DNA of 64,000 bases, from contig NZ_QWDE01000002.1 in the NCBI RefSeq assembly GCF_003432065.1, positions 620,001 through 684,000 on the forward strand. Direction: 5' to 3'. Made by a program: the position numbers and the translations under genes. The notes under the pieces were generated by a model. That model saw only the letters and a program-made list of their open reading frames with translations, did not search any database and was not told the origin of the DNA. Shown here one piece after another: positions 43,170-52,351 of this stretch (positions are counted from its first letter, which is position 1; every line of letters starts with the position of its first letter). This DNA comes from Mucilaginibacter terrenus (GTDB lineage: Bacteria > Bacteroidota > Bacteroidia > Sphingobacteriales > Sphingobacteriaceae).

Positions 43170-44465
43170 ATGAAATATCTGCCTGTAAATGAACAGCTAT
43201 TTACAAATAATAGAAAAAATTTCGTTTCGCGATTAAAGCCCTCCTCTATAGCTATATTTCACTCCAATGACGAATTTCCCCGCAGTGGTGATCAAAACTT
43301 CATTTTTAAGCAAAATCCTGACTTTTTTTACCTGTCTGGCATCGATCAGGAGCAAAGTATATTGGTATTGTACCCTGATTGTCCTAATCCGCTATACAGA
43401 GAAGTACTATTTTTAAGACAAACCAGCGAACATATAGCTATTTGGGAAGGACACAAGTATACCAAGGAAGAAGCAAGGCAAACATCGGGTATACAAGCTA
43501 TTTTTTGGCTGCAGGATTATGAAAGTATATTGCACGGCATAATTAACTATGCAGACAATATATATATAAACAGCAACGAGAACGACAGGTACAGCCACAC
43601 AGTTCCATATCGCGATATGCGGATGTACCAGGAACTTCGTCTGAAGTATCCACTACACCACTACGAACGCTCCGCACCAATATTAAGGGATCTCCGGGTA
43701 ATAAAGTCTGATATCGAAGTTGAGCTCACGTCTAAAGCATGCGCCATTACACGTGACGCTTTTATAAGGGTACTTAAGTTTACCAGACCTGGTGTTACTG
43801 AGTACGAGATAGAAGCAGAAATCATCCACGAGTTTATACGACAGCGTGCCACCGGGCACGCTTATAACCCAATTATTGCGTCTGGTAACAATGCTAATGT
43901 GCTTCACTATATAGAGAACAATCAGGCCTGCAAGGATGGCGATGTAATACTGTTGGATTTTGGTGCAGAATATGCCAACTATAATGCAGATATGACACGC
44001 AGTATACCCGTAAGCGGCCGTTTCTCTGAACGTCAGCGTGCGGTGTACAATTCTGTTCTTCGCGTTATGCGTGCTGCAACTCAAATGATAGTAGCCGGTA
44101 CAATATGGAATGATTATCATGACGAAGTCGGCAAAATTATGACAAGCGAGCTAATTGGCCTTGGCTTGCTTGACCGGCACGACGTTGAAAAGCAAGACCC
44201 TAAAGCGCCTTTATACAAAAAGTACTTTATGCATGGCACATCACACCATCTTGGTTTAGACGTACATGATTATGCCAGCAGGTACAAACCATTTGAAGTT
44301 GGTAATATACTAACCTGTGAACCAGGAATATATATACCGGCAGAAGGGTTAGGTATACGTCTTGAAAATAACATTTTGATTACCAAAGACGGAAATATAG
44401 ACCTGATGGCCGACATTCCGGTAGAGGCCGATGAAATTGAAGAGATTATGAATCAGGGCAAGTAG
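43170..44465 (+). CDS. pepP: Xaa-Pro aminopeptidase (aminopeptidase P, M24B)
   Basis: 431 aa, cytoplasmic. The N-terminal AMP_N domain (about 1-135, SGDQNFIFKQNPDFFYLSGI) is followed by the pita-bread M24 domain. Metal ligands: Asp in LLDFGAEY and in NYNADMTRS, His in GTSHHLGLDVHD, Glu in LTCEPGIY and in IRLENNILI. It removes N-terminal residues that precede proline. The last 13 nt overlap the 3' end of the convergent meaB gene, so the two transcripts must be antisense at their ends unless termination occurs inside a gene. Confidence 0.95.
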   Translation: MKYLPVNEQLFTNNRKNFVSRLKPSSIAIFHSNDEFPRSGDQNFIFKQNPDFFYLSGIDQEQSILVLYPDCPNPLYREVLFLRQTSEHIAIWEGHKYTKEEARQTSGIQAIFWLQDYESILHGIINYADNIYINSNENDRYSHTVPYRDMRMYQELRLKYPLHHYERSAPILRDLRVIKSDIEVELTSKACAITRDAFIRVLKFTRPGVTEYEIEAEIIHEFIRQRATGHAYNPIIASGNNANVLHYIENNQACKDGDVILLDFGAEYANYNADMTRSIPVSGRFSERQRAVYNSVLRVMRAATQMIVAGTIWNDYHDEVGKIMTSELIGLGLLDRHDVEKQDPKAPLYKKYFMHGTSHHLGLDVHDYASRYKPFEVGNILTCEPGIYIPAEGLGIRLENNILITKDGNIDLMADIPVEADEIEEIMNQGK

Positions 44466-45340
44466 TTGTCAACAAAACTATAAAGATTAAACTCCTTTTT
44501 CTTTAAAGCTTCAGCAATATCTTGCTGGAGCTTTTTTTTGTCTATTGCAGCCATTAACCGTTGCTGTATTAGGGTGTATGCTTTTTCAGACAGTAACAGT
44601 TCCCTGCGGGGTGTTGAGCGTTTGTTACTGCTTATAAAATCAGTAATCTCCTTTATACCCTCCTGCTTTGAACCGATGGCTTTTATTATGGGTGTTTTGC
44701 TATTGTTTTGATGAACGATCTTGGTTAGATTGTTTATAAACATATCAGCACCGTCTCGATCTGCCTTATTAACTATAAATGCATCGGCAATTTCCATCAG
44801 TCCCGACTTTATATTCTGGATCTCGTCGCCCCCTTCGGGCACCAACACCACAAGCGTCTTGTCTGCCAGGCCGGCAACTTCAACTTCAGATTGCCCAACG
44901 CCTACTGTCTCAATTATGATATGGTCAAAACCAGATGACCTTAGTACATCTGTCATTTCAATGGTTTTAGCAGATAATCCACCAAGAGACCCACGGGTGG
45001 CGAGAGATCTTATAAAAACGTCCGGATGGTTAAAGTGTGCAGACATTCTTATCCTATCGCCAAGTAATGAGCCAAAGTTGAATGGTGATGTGGGATCAAT
45101 CGCCAGCACAGCAATCTTTTTACCTGCTTGTAACAGAACGCTGATTACAGCATTAACCAACGTGCTTTTTCCAGCACCCGGAGGGCCGGTAATACCCGTT
45201 ATAGATACCTTATTATTATAACTAAGGTTCTTGAGGATGTCGTCAGCGCCACTAAGGTCGTTTTCGACAATAGTAAGTGCACGCGCTACCTTTTTAAAAT
45301 CGATAGGATTTGATGTTAATTTGGTAGCGTCGGTGTTCAT
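44453..45340 (-). CDS. meaB: Methylmalonyl-CoA mutase-associated GTPase MeaB (ArgK family)
   Basis: 295 aa. G3E-type GTPase: Walker A GPPGAGKSTLVNAV, Switch region AIDPTSPFNFGSLLGDRIRM, Walker B-like IIIETVGVGQSEVE, and the NKAD specificity motif in FIVNKADRDG. MeaB protects and gates cobalamin loading of methylmalonyl-CoA mutase. The mutase genes are not in the window, but a B12-dependent MetH is, so the organism uses cobalamin. Own -7 box at 45361-45368. Confidence 0.94.
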   Translation of the reverse strand: MNTDATKLTSNPIDFKKVARALTIVENDLSGADDILKNLSYNNKVSITGITGPPGAGKSTLVNAVISVLLQAGKKIAVLAIDPTSPFNFGSLLGDRIRMSAHFNHPDVFIRSLATRGSLGGLSAKTIEMTDVLRSSGFDHIIIETVGVGQSEVEVAGLADKTLVVLVPEGGDEIQNIKSGLMEIADAFIVNKADRDGADMFINNLTKIVHQNNSKTPIIKAIGSKQEGIKEITDFISSNKRSTPRRELLLSEKAYTLIQQRLMAAIDKKKLQQDIAEALKKKEFNLYSFVDNYLP

Positions 45341-45360
45341 CCCTGATATTGTTGTCTAAA

Positions 45361-45368
45361 CAAAAGTA
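45361..45368 (-). promoter_or_regulatory. -7 box of meaB
   Basis: Minus-strand TACTTTTG, an exact TAnnTTTG match 20 nt before the meaB ATG. It faces away from the plus-strand -7 box at 45404, giving a compact divergent promoter pair. Confidence 0.5.
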
Positions 45369-45403
45369 TCATCTATTTGCAAAAGTTTGGCTTGCCATAT
45401 AGT

Positions 45404-45411
45404 TATATTTG
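45404..45411 (+). promoter_or_regulatory. -7 box of the GT90-GT9-ABC operon
   Basis: TATATTTG, exact match, 10 nt before the ATG at 45422. It places the start site near 45416 and so excludes the upstream TTG at 45377 as start codon. TTTG occurrences at 45386 and 45376 are 14 and 24 nt away, neither ideal. Confidence 0.55.
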
Positions 45412-45421
45412 CCAACTGTCA

Positions 45422-46375
45422 ATGTCATTTGGAGGAAGTATCAAAAAAGTTAAGGCATTTTACTACGTAAAAAATATTTTACGGCAGGCAGTACCTTCTG
45501 TATTTTACCGGAGCACTTTAGCAAGCAAACTGAACAATCAAAGGTTTGATGAGCAGGTGTTGATTAACCGTCTGAATTATTATAATAAACTGAATAAGAT
45601 TACACCTGTAGGTTCATCAGCAATAACGCTGAACGAGATGCCGATATTTAAGAGTCCTAAGGCTTACAACTTTGATACATATGAGTTTACCAGGTACTTT
45701 AATAAAGGATTTAAAGCTAACTTTTTGTTTGGAGACGTCACCCATGTTGCAGATGTGCCTACCATCCAAAAAAGCAGACCTATAGGGCTGGACAACCACA
45801 ACGCGGTGTTATTAAAGCTTGATAAGAACCGGCATTTTAATTTCATAAAGGATAACAAACCATATTTAGAAAAAAAAGACCTTTTAATTGGCAGAGGAGC
45901 GGTAACTCAACCGCACAGAATTTTGTTCATGGAAAAGCATTTTAACAACCCTTTCTGCGATTTAGGTCAGGTAAACAACGCCGGGGGAGATGCGAGATGG
46001 ATAAAACCAAAGTTGAGCATAAAACAGCATCTACAGTACAAGTTTATCCTAAGCCTGGAAGGAAATGATGTAGCAACAAACTTGAAATGGATAATGTCTT
46101 CAAACTCTATTGCTGTTATGCCTAAGCCCAGGTACGAAACCTGGTTTATGGAAGGTAGGCTGATTCCTGACCATCATTACATTTTAATTAAAGACGACTA
46201 CTCTGATCTCGATGAAAAGCTTACTTACTATTTGGCGCGACCACAGGCTGCTTTGAATATCATCGGCAATGCAAAGAGCTTTGTTAAGCAATTCCTTGAC
46301 AAAGAGCAGGAAGATATCATTTCGTTATTAGTACTTGATAAGTACTTCCAATATACCGGGCAAAAGGGTGAATAA
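45422..46375 (+). CDS. Glycosyltransferase family 90-like (LpsA/CAP10-type), LPS biosynthesis
   Basis: 317 aa from the ATG at 45422. No signal peptide. The C-terminal half has the family pattern YKFILSLEGNDVATNLKWIMSSNS, then PRYETWFMEGRLIPDHHYI, and DDYSDLDEKLTYY. This resembles the CAP10/GT90 domain of LpsA-type lipopolysaccharide core glycosyltransferases and of eukaryotic xylosyl/glucosyltransferases. Transfers a sugar to LPS core or another glycan acceptor; the specific sugar is unknown. The next gene, a heptosyltransferase-type GT9, overlaps its end by 8 nt. Confidence 0.78.
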   Translation: MSFGGSIKKVKAFYYVKNILRQAVPSVFYRSTLASKLNNQRFDEQVLINRLNYYNKLNKITPVGSSAITLNEMPIFKSPKAYNFDTYEFTRYFNKGFKANFLFGDVTHVADVPTIQKSRPIGLDNHNAVLLKLDKNRHFNFIKDNKPYLEKKDLLIGRGAVTQPHRILFMEKHFNNPFCDLGQVNNAGGDARWIKPKLSIKQHLQYKFILSLEGNDVATNLKWIMSSNSIAVMPKPRYETWFMEGRLIPDHHYILIKDDYSDLDEKLTYYLARPQAALNIIGNAKSFVKQFLDKEQEDIISLLVLDKYFQYTGQKGE

Positions 46376-47345
46376 GCTTTCTCACATATTAATAAGCCGT
46401 ACCGATGCTATCGGCGATGTTGTTCTAACACTACCTGTTGCCGGATACCTAAAGGAGCTATTTCCAGGTATTCGGGTATCCTTTTTAGGAAAGGCTTATA
46501 CAGGACCTGTAATTAAGTGTTCGGCATATGTAGACGAATACATAGATTATACTGATCTGCTTACAATGGCTGCCGACGAACAGGTAAGCATTCTTAAATC
46601 TAAGAACATAGATGCAGTAGTACATGTATTTCCTAATAAGCATGTTGCCCATCTGGTAAAAAAAGCTGGTATAAAATTAAGAATAGGTACTACAAACCGC
46701 GTTTTTCATTGGTTTACCTGCAATAAACTGGTAAAACTGAGTCGTAAGAGATCTGACCTGCATGAGGCACAGTTAAATCTGATATTACTAAAGCCACTTG
46801 GACTTAAGTTGGTGCCAACACTAAAAGAAATAGTAGCTCACAATTTGTTTAAACCGACCGTACCACTACCTGAAACGCTGGCAAGCTTATTAAGTACATC
46901 AAAAAGGAATGTCATTTTTCATCCCCGTTCTAACGGTAGTGGAGCTGAGTGGAGTTTGGAAAAATTTAAGCAGCTTGCAGCCATATTGCCTCAGGACAAA
47001 TTTCTAATTTTTATTACCGGGTCTGAGAAGGAGAGTGTTCTGCTTAAAGAATGGCTAAAAACGTTACCGTCAAACGTGACGAACGTTACCGGACAAATGT
47101 CATTAGATGAGCTAATAGCATTCATTTCTAAAGTTGATGGCCTCGTGGCGTCGGGCACGGGGCCGTTACACCTGGCAGCTGCCTTAGGTATAAATACCAT
47201 TGGCTTATTTCCCGCAAAAAGGCCAATCCATGCTGGCAGATGGGCACCACTGGGCAAAAAGGTTTCTGTGATAGAAAGTGAAGGGGATACACTTGATAGT
47301 ATTCAGGTAGACACGGTGAGTGAAAATATAACGTCGTGGCTATAA
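46368..47345 (+). CDS. Glycosyltransferase family 9 (heptosyltransferase-like)
   Basis: 325 aa from GTG 46368, which overlaps the end of the GT90 gene by 8 nt; an in-frame TTG at 46335 would overlap more. GT9 motifs: ILISRTDAIGDVVLTLPVAGYLK at the N-terminus, IFHPRSNGSGAEWSLEKF in the second domain and VASGTGPLHLAAALGI near the C-terminus, which binds the ADP-heptose-type donor. Adds heptose or a similar sugar to LPS core. Cytoplasmic face of the inner membrane. Confidence 0.9.
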   Translation: MNKLSHILISRTDAIGDVVLTLPVAGYLKELFPGIRVSFLGKAYTGPVIKCSAYVDEYIDYTDLLTMAADEQVSILKSKNIDAVVHVFPNKHVAHLVKKAGIKLRIGTTNRVFHWFTCNKLVKLSRKRSDLHEAQLNLILLKPLGLKLVPTLKEIVAHNLFKPTVPLPETLASLLSTSKRNVIFHPRSNGSGAEWSLEKFKQLAAILPQDKFLIFITGSEKESVLLKEWLKTLPSNVTNVTGQMSLDELIAFISKVDGLVASGTGPLHLAAALGINTIGLFPAKRPIHAGRWAPLGKKVSVIESEGDTLDSIQVDTVSENITSWL

Positions 47346-47415
47346 TTTATGGGGCAACAAGCGTTATTAAAGCAACGCGCAATTATTTTGTAACTTTGCT
47401 CACTTATTCTTTTTA

Positions 47416-49248
47416 ATGAAGACCTATTTTCGTCTGCTTTCGTTTGCAAAACCAATAAGCAGATTTGCCGTACCCTATATTGTTTGTACACTATTATATG
47501 TAATTTTTAGTACAAGTGTTGTTGTACTCATCGGCCCATTGTTGAATACGCTTTTCCATATTGGAGTTGACAACACAACTGCTGTGCAGCCCTCTGGTGA
47601 GTTGTCTTTATTGGATCTTTCCGGATGGTTTAAATACTACTTACATCACTTTTTGACTGTATATGGTGAATGGACCGCGCTTAAGTTTGTTTGTGCTGTT
47701 TGTGTAGCCTCGGTTTTCTTGGGTAATTTGTTCCGGTACCTCTCGCAGCGTATAATGGAAAACCTGCGTTTATACACCCTCTTAAATTTACGTAAAGCAG
47801 TGTTCAGCAATGTAATGAACCTGCACTTAGGGTTTTTCAATAACGAGCGTAAAGGGGATATCATCACAAAGGTAGCGTCTGATGTTCAGGTTGTACAGTT
47901 TTCAGTCACCAGCACATTACAAGTGGTATTTAAAGAACCGCTGCAACTCATCGGTTTCCTGATAGCGTTGTTCTCAATGTCAGTAAAGCTTACTCTTATA
48001 TCGTTGCTAGTGCTGCCACTCTCAGGTTTTATAATTTCTCGTATTGTAAAACGTCTGAAGGCTCAGGCTATAGCGGGTCAACAATCTTACAGTAATATGA
48101 TCAGCTATCTGGATGAGGCACTATCCGGCATGAAGATCGTTAAAGCATTTAACGCTACAGATTTTGTTAAAGATCGCTTTAATGAGGAAAACATTCGGTA
48201 TTCCCAAATAGCCCGTTCCATGGCTAAGCGGCAGCAATTGGCCTCTCCCGTGTCTGAGGCACTCTCTATAACAATGGTATCTGTAATTATGCTTTATGGC
48301 GGATATATGATTTTTAATCATACGTCCGGTCTAACTCCCGGAGGGTTTGTTGCTTATATAGCGGTGTTTTCACAGTTAATGCGACCAGCCAAGGCCATAA
48401 CAGATTCATTTAGTAACATCCATACCGGGATAGCCGCTGGCGAGCGCGTGCTTGAGTTAATTGATATTAAGCCCCAGATAACAGATGCGCCCGACGCTGT
48501 TGAATTAAATGATTTTCAAGACGCAATAAGATTTGAAAAAGTAAGTTTTTCGTACGGTGAACGAACTGTTTTATTCGGGGTAGATCTAGTTATACCTAAA
48601 GGCAAAACAGTTGCATTGGTAGGTCCTTCTGGCGGTGGAAAGTCTACGATGATGGACTTAATACCGAGATTTATGGACCCACAAGAAGGTTGCATAACTG
48701 TAGATGGCAATGATATTAAAAGAGTGACGACTAATTCACTTCGAGCATTGATGGGCGTGGTAAATCAGGAGTCAGTATTGTTTAACGACACTATTTATAA
48801 CAACATTGCGTTTGGAAAAAAGGGGGTAAAGTCTGAAGAAGTAGAAGCAGCTGCAAAAATTGCTAACGCTCATAACTTTATTTTGGAAACTGATAAAGGG
48901 TATGACACTAATGTTGGTGACCGCGGCGCCAAGCTATCCGGAGGGCAAAGGCAACGAATTTGCATTGCAAGAGCAGTTTTGAATAATCCTCCCATAATGT
49001 TGCTGGATGAGGCTACGTCGGCATTGGATACAGAATCTGAAAAGCTGGTGCAGGAGGCGCTAAACAACTTAATGAAAAATCGTACTTCGGTAATTATTGC
49101 ACACCGTTTAAGTACCATTCAAAACGCGGACATAATTGCCGTTGTAGAAAATGGCAGAATTGTCGAGACTGGATCACATAACGAGTTGATCAGCGCTGAT
49201 GGCCTTTATAAACGGCTGATTGACATGCAGACCTTCAACGCTGATTAA
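47416..49248 (+). CDS. ABC transporter, lipid A export type (MsbA-like)
   Basis: 610 aa. Six membrane helices in about residues 15-330 and an ATPase domain behind. Walker A GPSGGGKSTMM, signature LSGGQRQRI, Walker B IMLLDEATSALD, H-loop IAHRLST. The closest functional type is MsbA, which flips lipid A-core across the inner membrane. Its place after two core glycosyltransferase genes supports that role; peptide or drug export is the alternative. The last 4 nt overlap the convergent glycosyltransferase gene. Confidence 0.88.
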   Translation: MKTYFRLLSFAKPISRFAVPYIVCTLLYVIFSTSVVVLIGPLLNTLFHIGVDNTTAVQPSGELSLLDLSGWFKYYLHHFLTVYGEWTALKFVCAVCVASVFLGNLFRYLSQRIMENLRLYTLLNLRKAVFSNVMNLHLGFFNNERKGDIITKVASDVQVVQFSVTSTLQVVFKEPLQLIGFLIALFSMSVKLTLISLLVLPLSGFIISRIVKRLKAQAIAGQQSYSNMISYLDEALSGMKIVKAFNATDFVKDRFNEENIRYSQIARSMAKRQQLASPVSEALSITMVSVIMLYGGYMIFNHTSGLTPGGFVAYIAVFSQLMRPAKAITDSFSNIHTGIAAGERVLELIDIKPQITDAPDAVELNDFQDAIRFEKVSFSYGERTVLFGVDLVIPKGKTVALVGPSGGGKSTMMDLIPRFMDPQEGCITVDGNDIKRVTTNSLRALMGVVNQESVLFNDTIYNNIAFGKKGVKSEEVEAAAKIANAHNFILETDKGYDTNVGDRGAKLSGGQRQRICIARAVLNNPPIMLLDEATSALDTESEKLVQEALNNLMKNRTSVIIAHRLSTIQNADIIAVVENGRIVETGSHNELISADGLYKRLIDMQTFNAD

Positions 49249-50492
49249 TTACTTTCAGTTATGTAGTTGATCGCATTATTAAACTTTTCCTTTACGACAG
49301 GCCAGGTGTAGTTGTTTTTTACATACAATCTCGCACGTTCCGCTAACACCGTTCGGGTTTGGTTGGAGTCGTTTAGTTTATTTACCGCGGAGGCAAATTC
49401 AGTATAATTGTAGTAGGAATAGCCGGCTTTACTTGCGTTGATATGGTCGTTGAGTACCTCACAATGTCCATTTACAATAACCGGAATGCCATATGCCATG
49501 CTTTCCAGTGTAACCATAGAAAGGCTTTCGTAGAAGGACGGCATAACAGACGCCAAAGCGCCTTTAAGCAGGTTGATCTTCACATCTTCTTCGGCAAAGC
49601 CCATGGTAACAATATCAGGATGTGACGGAATCTTCATAAATGCCTGTCCAACCAGCACCAACTTGATGTTACCGGCATACTCTTTTTTATATCTTAGAAA
49701 GTGGTTAAACATTATCTGGCAGCCCTTTCCTCCATCAACTCGTCCTATGTAAATTAAATAATCAGAGTTTGAGCCGATCAGCTCCCATGGAGATAAATGT
49801 TGGGCCGGTTCATGCGCCTCTATACCGACGCCAGCAATGTCAGAGTAAATAGCTTCATTACCGAATAGCCGATTAACAAAGTTTTTTTCACTTGCAGTAT
49901 TATAGATTATCGCCTTTGGCATTTCAAAGAACTTCCTGAATAAAGGAAAGTAAATTGGCGGTTCGTCATGCGCTGTTGGTACCAGGATTGACTTTTCCGG
50001 AGCCACCCTTATTCCGAAAATAGTTGGATAATACAGGTAAGTGAAAAATATAAGCGCGTCATAGCCAGAGTGGTTGTTTTCCAAATAGTGAACAAGTCCA
50101 GGTATATACGGGCCTTGCCATTTTACCCATTTCTCATTGTCTTCTTCGGTCACTTTTTCCGGTAAAATCCTTTCATAAAATGGGAGCAACCCTAAAAACC
50201 GCAATACTTTTTGATATGGTTTACGCTTTTTTAACTTTCGTGTAAGTGATCGAAATCTTTTCCAGTCTCTGATAGTGTTGGATGGGAACCTTTTAACCGG
50301 AATCCCATTAACGATAGTTTCACCTTCTGGATATTCATCTGCCCAGGTAAGATAGTTCTTTGCGCATGAAGTAAGCACTTCTACGTCATAATCATCTGCA
50401 AGGTGTTCGGCCAATATACGGCAGTGATACTCGGCACCGCCGTTTACTTCCAACCCGTAGCGTTGTACAATAAATGCTATTTTCTTTTTCAA
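49245..50492 (-). CDS. Glycosyltransferase family 4
   Basis: 415 aa. N-terminus KIAFIVQRYGLEVNGGAEYHCRILAEHLA is the typical GT4 acceptor-domain start. The C-terminal donor domain has YIGRVDGGKGCQIMF and the E-x7-E region (PSFYESLSMVTLESMAYGIPVIV). Long insert at residues ~85-150 rich in basic and aromatic residues. Probably builds a cell-surface glycan. It is last in a three-gene minus-strand run of glycosyltransferases (51174-52238, 50501-51160, this gene, with 13- and 8-nt gaps). Confidence 0.87.
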   Translation of the reverse strand: MKKKIAFIVQRYGLEVNGGAEYHCRILAEHLADDYDVEVLTSCAKNYLTWADEYPEGETIVNGIPVKRFPSNTIRDWKRFRSLTRKLKKRKPYQKVLRFLGLLPFYERILPEKVTEEDNEKWVKWQGPYIPGLVHYLENNHSGYDALIFFTYLYYPTIFGIRVAPEKSILVPTAHDEPPIYFPLFRKFFEMPKAIIYNTASEKNFVNRLFGNEAIYSDIAGVGIEAHEPAQHLSPWELIGSNSDYLIYIGRVDGGKGCQIMFNHFLRYKKEYAGNIKLVLVGQAFMKIPSHPDIVTMGFAEEDVKINLLKGALASVMPSFYESLSMVTLESMAYGIPVIVNGHCEVLNDHINASKAGYSYYNYTEFASAVNKLNDSNQTRTVLAERARLYVKNNYTWPVVKEKFNNAINYITESN

Positions 50493-50500
50493 GGTTGAGG

Positions 50501-51160
50501 TTATTGGCTAATTATTTTACTGTAAAGCTGATCTTGAGCTACTTGCTTGCCGATACTTTTAACATGAACTAAACACCACTCCTCAGTTTCCGAAGGCAGG
50601 TGGTATGACCTTGTAAAGCCTTCAAGTTCCTCATGTATTTTGTTGCGCCACTTTATACGACCGTCTAGCTTAAATATTCTAAACTGATGATCAGGATAAT
50701 TAGCTCGGTTTTGCGCGTCAACCGTCCAGTTCCAATTTTTTATATGATCTGCAGTGAGCCCTTCGACGATGTTTATTCTTGGCACCAAGAAACAATCGGC
50801 TTTATACTTCTTTCTAAGTACTTGCTTAATTCCCTTTATTAATGATGGCTTCGGTAGTTCATCTGCATCTATCTGAAACAGGTAATCGCCCGAGGAAGCA
50901 GATATCAATTTGTTTTTAAATGTCGAAAAGTCGCCGTTTAGCTTGGCCTTGATGTGCTTTATCTTATTGCCATAACTGGAGATCAAGCTTGTAACCTCTT
51001 CGTCTTCTAGTGTAATGTCCTGTAACAATATAATTTCATCACGCTTATCAACGATCGGGAGTAGCGTATCCATCAACAAGCGAAGTTCGTGTACTTCGTT
51101 GCACACGGTTATTCCATAGCTTATCCGTATGCGCCTGAATATGTTGTAAATTATCGACAT
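50501..51160 (-). CDS. Glycosyltransferase family 2-like protein
   Basis: 219 aa, short for GT2. GT-A features: ISYGITVCNEVHELRLLMDTL at the N-terminus and the metal-binding DxD-type motif in FQIDADELP. RIFKLDGRIKWRNKIHEELEG resembles the second half of WaaE-like (KdtX) beta-1,4-glucosyltransferases. It acts on the cytoplasmic side. It is the middle gene of the glycosyltransferase run. Confidence 0.8.
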   Translation of the reverse strand: MSIIYNIFRRIRISYGITVCNEVHELRLLMDTLLPIVDKRDEIILLQDITLEDEEVTSLISSYGNKIKHIKAKLNGDFSTFKNKLISASSGDYLFQIDADELPKPSLIKGIKQVLRKKYKADCFLVPRINIVEGLTADHIKNWNWTVDAQNRANYPDHQFRIFKLDGRIKWRNKIHEELEGFTRSYHLPSETEEWCLVHVKSIGKQVAQDQLYSKIISQ

Positions 51161-51173
51161 CTCCGAGGTGTGC

Positions 51174-52238
51174 TTATGTTAATAGCTCTTCATATACTTT
51201 CAAGTACTTGCTTGCAGTGTCGGCCCATGAAAAGCTTTCAGCTCGTTTTATACATCTTTGCGCCATATCACCCTCCACGAACTTTTTCATGCCGGATGAA
51301 AACACATGCTGCATGTGCTCTGGTGTAAAGTCTTCAAAGTAAAAAGCTGCATCTCCGCCAACCTCTGGTAATGAAGTTTTTGTTGATAAAAATACGGGTT
51401 TGCCAAACCCCATGGCTTCAAGAACCGGTAATCCAAACCCTTCGGCTAACGAAGGGAAAGCAAACGCGGCGCAGTTTTGATAATACCATGTCTTTTCATC
51501 GTCGCTAACAATACCCGTCAGCTTAATTCTGTCGGTAACCCCATGCTTTTCTGCCTCTGCAAACAAAAGATCAGTATAAGCCGGTACGGGAGTTATCCCG
51601 GAAATTACCAGTTCGAAATTGTTGTTTTTGAGCAAAGCGGGGAGCACATGAAAGTTTTTCTTTTCGTTTAGGGGACCTAAAGTGAAGATAAATGGTCGCT
51701 GAGGTATGTACCTGGGGGTGAATCCTTCTTTCGGCAATAACTTATCTACTCCATTGTGTATAACGCTAACTTTATGAGCATATTCCGGAAAGTTAGTACG
51801 TACATCATTCGCTACAAATTCAGATATAGTAATGATTCGGTCGCAATTACTTATACATTTTGATATGCGTTTTTTATATTCCCTTTTAAATTTTTCGGAG
51901 TATATAGTTTCATGTAGCTGATTAAGATCATGAATAGTTAGGACTTTTTTGCCCATAACTTTCCACGGCCTTAAGCGGCAATTTTGATCGCTAATATGGA
52001 CTATATCAAACTTAAAGAACTGAGGAAAAAATGCTTTGTGGTATTTGCGCAGATTTATCAAGCTCAAGCTTTTATCAAAAAAACCGGTATCATCCTTTAC
52101 ATAAAAGTTTAGATCAAAACGATTGTTGTTGAAAGTGGTGATGTTTTCAAACAACGCCTTCCCAAAATAAAAGAATCCTGTATTTGGATCTTTCATAGAG
52201 TCGAGTGTCAATAAAAGGGAAGGCTTGCGTATCTTCAT
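51174..52238 (-). CDS. Glycosyltransferase family 4 (mannosyltransferase-like)
   Basis: 354 aa. ILTIHDLNQLHETIY-type loop (here KVLTIHDLNQLHE), ITISEFVANDV, FTLGPLNEKKNFHVLP and AFPSLAEGFGLPVLEAMGFGKPV, all signatures of GT4 mannosyl/rhamnosyltransferases. First gene of the minus-strand glycosyltransferase run, with a -7 box 8 nt before the ATG. Confidence 0.9.
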   Translation of the reverse strand: MKIRKPSLLLTLDSMKDPNTGFFYFGKALFENITTFNNNRFDLNFYVKDDTGFFDKSLSLINLRKYHKAFFPQFFKFDIVHISDQNCRLRPWKVMGKKVLTIHDLNQLHETIYSEKFKREYKKRISKCISNCDRIITISEFVANDVRTNFPEYAHKVSVIHNGVDKLLPKEGFTPRYIPQRPFIFTLGPLNEKKNFHVLPALLKNNNFELVISGITPVPAYTDLLFAEAEKHGVTDRIKLTGIVSDDEKTWYYQNCAAFAFPSLAEGFGLPVLEAMGFGKPVFLSTKTSLPEVGGDAAFYFEDFTPEHMQHVFSSGMKKFVEGDMAQRCIKRAESFSWADTASKYLKVYEELLT

Positions 52239-52246
52239 TTAAGGTG

Positions 52247-52297
52247 CAAAGGTATTAAACGTTTCAATAAGTACGTTTAATGTAAATCGTTTGAAAC
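52247..52297 (-). promoter_or_regulatory. Promoter region with inverted repeat before the glycosyltransferase run
   Basis: Minus-strand TACCTTTG (52254-52247), exact -7 box, 8 nt before the ATG. Upstream lies an inverted repeat GTTTCAA (52261-52267) / TTGAAAC (52291-52297) with a 23-nt gap that covers the -33 region. It could be a split operator. Confidence 0.45.
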
Positions 52298-52306
52298 ACG
52301 CAAAAC

Positions 52307-52336
52307 AAAAAAGCCACCAATAACGGTGGCTTTTTT
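52307..52336 (-). terminator. Terminator after the PorT-like gene
   Basis: AAAAAAGCCACC / GGTGGCTTTTTT with a 6-nt loop. The T run on the minus strand follows the stem. It lies 16 nt after the stop codon of the barrel gene. Confidence 0.9.
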
Positions 52337-52351
52337 AGTAAAATGTTATCG

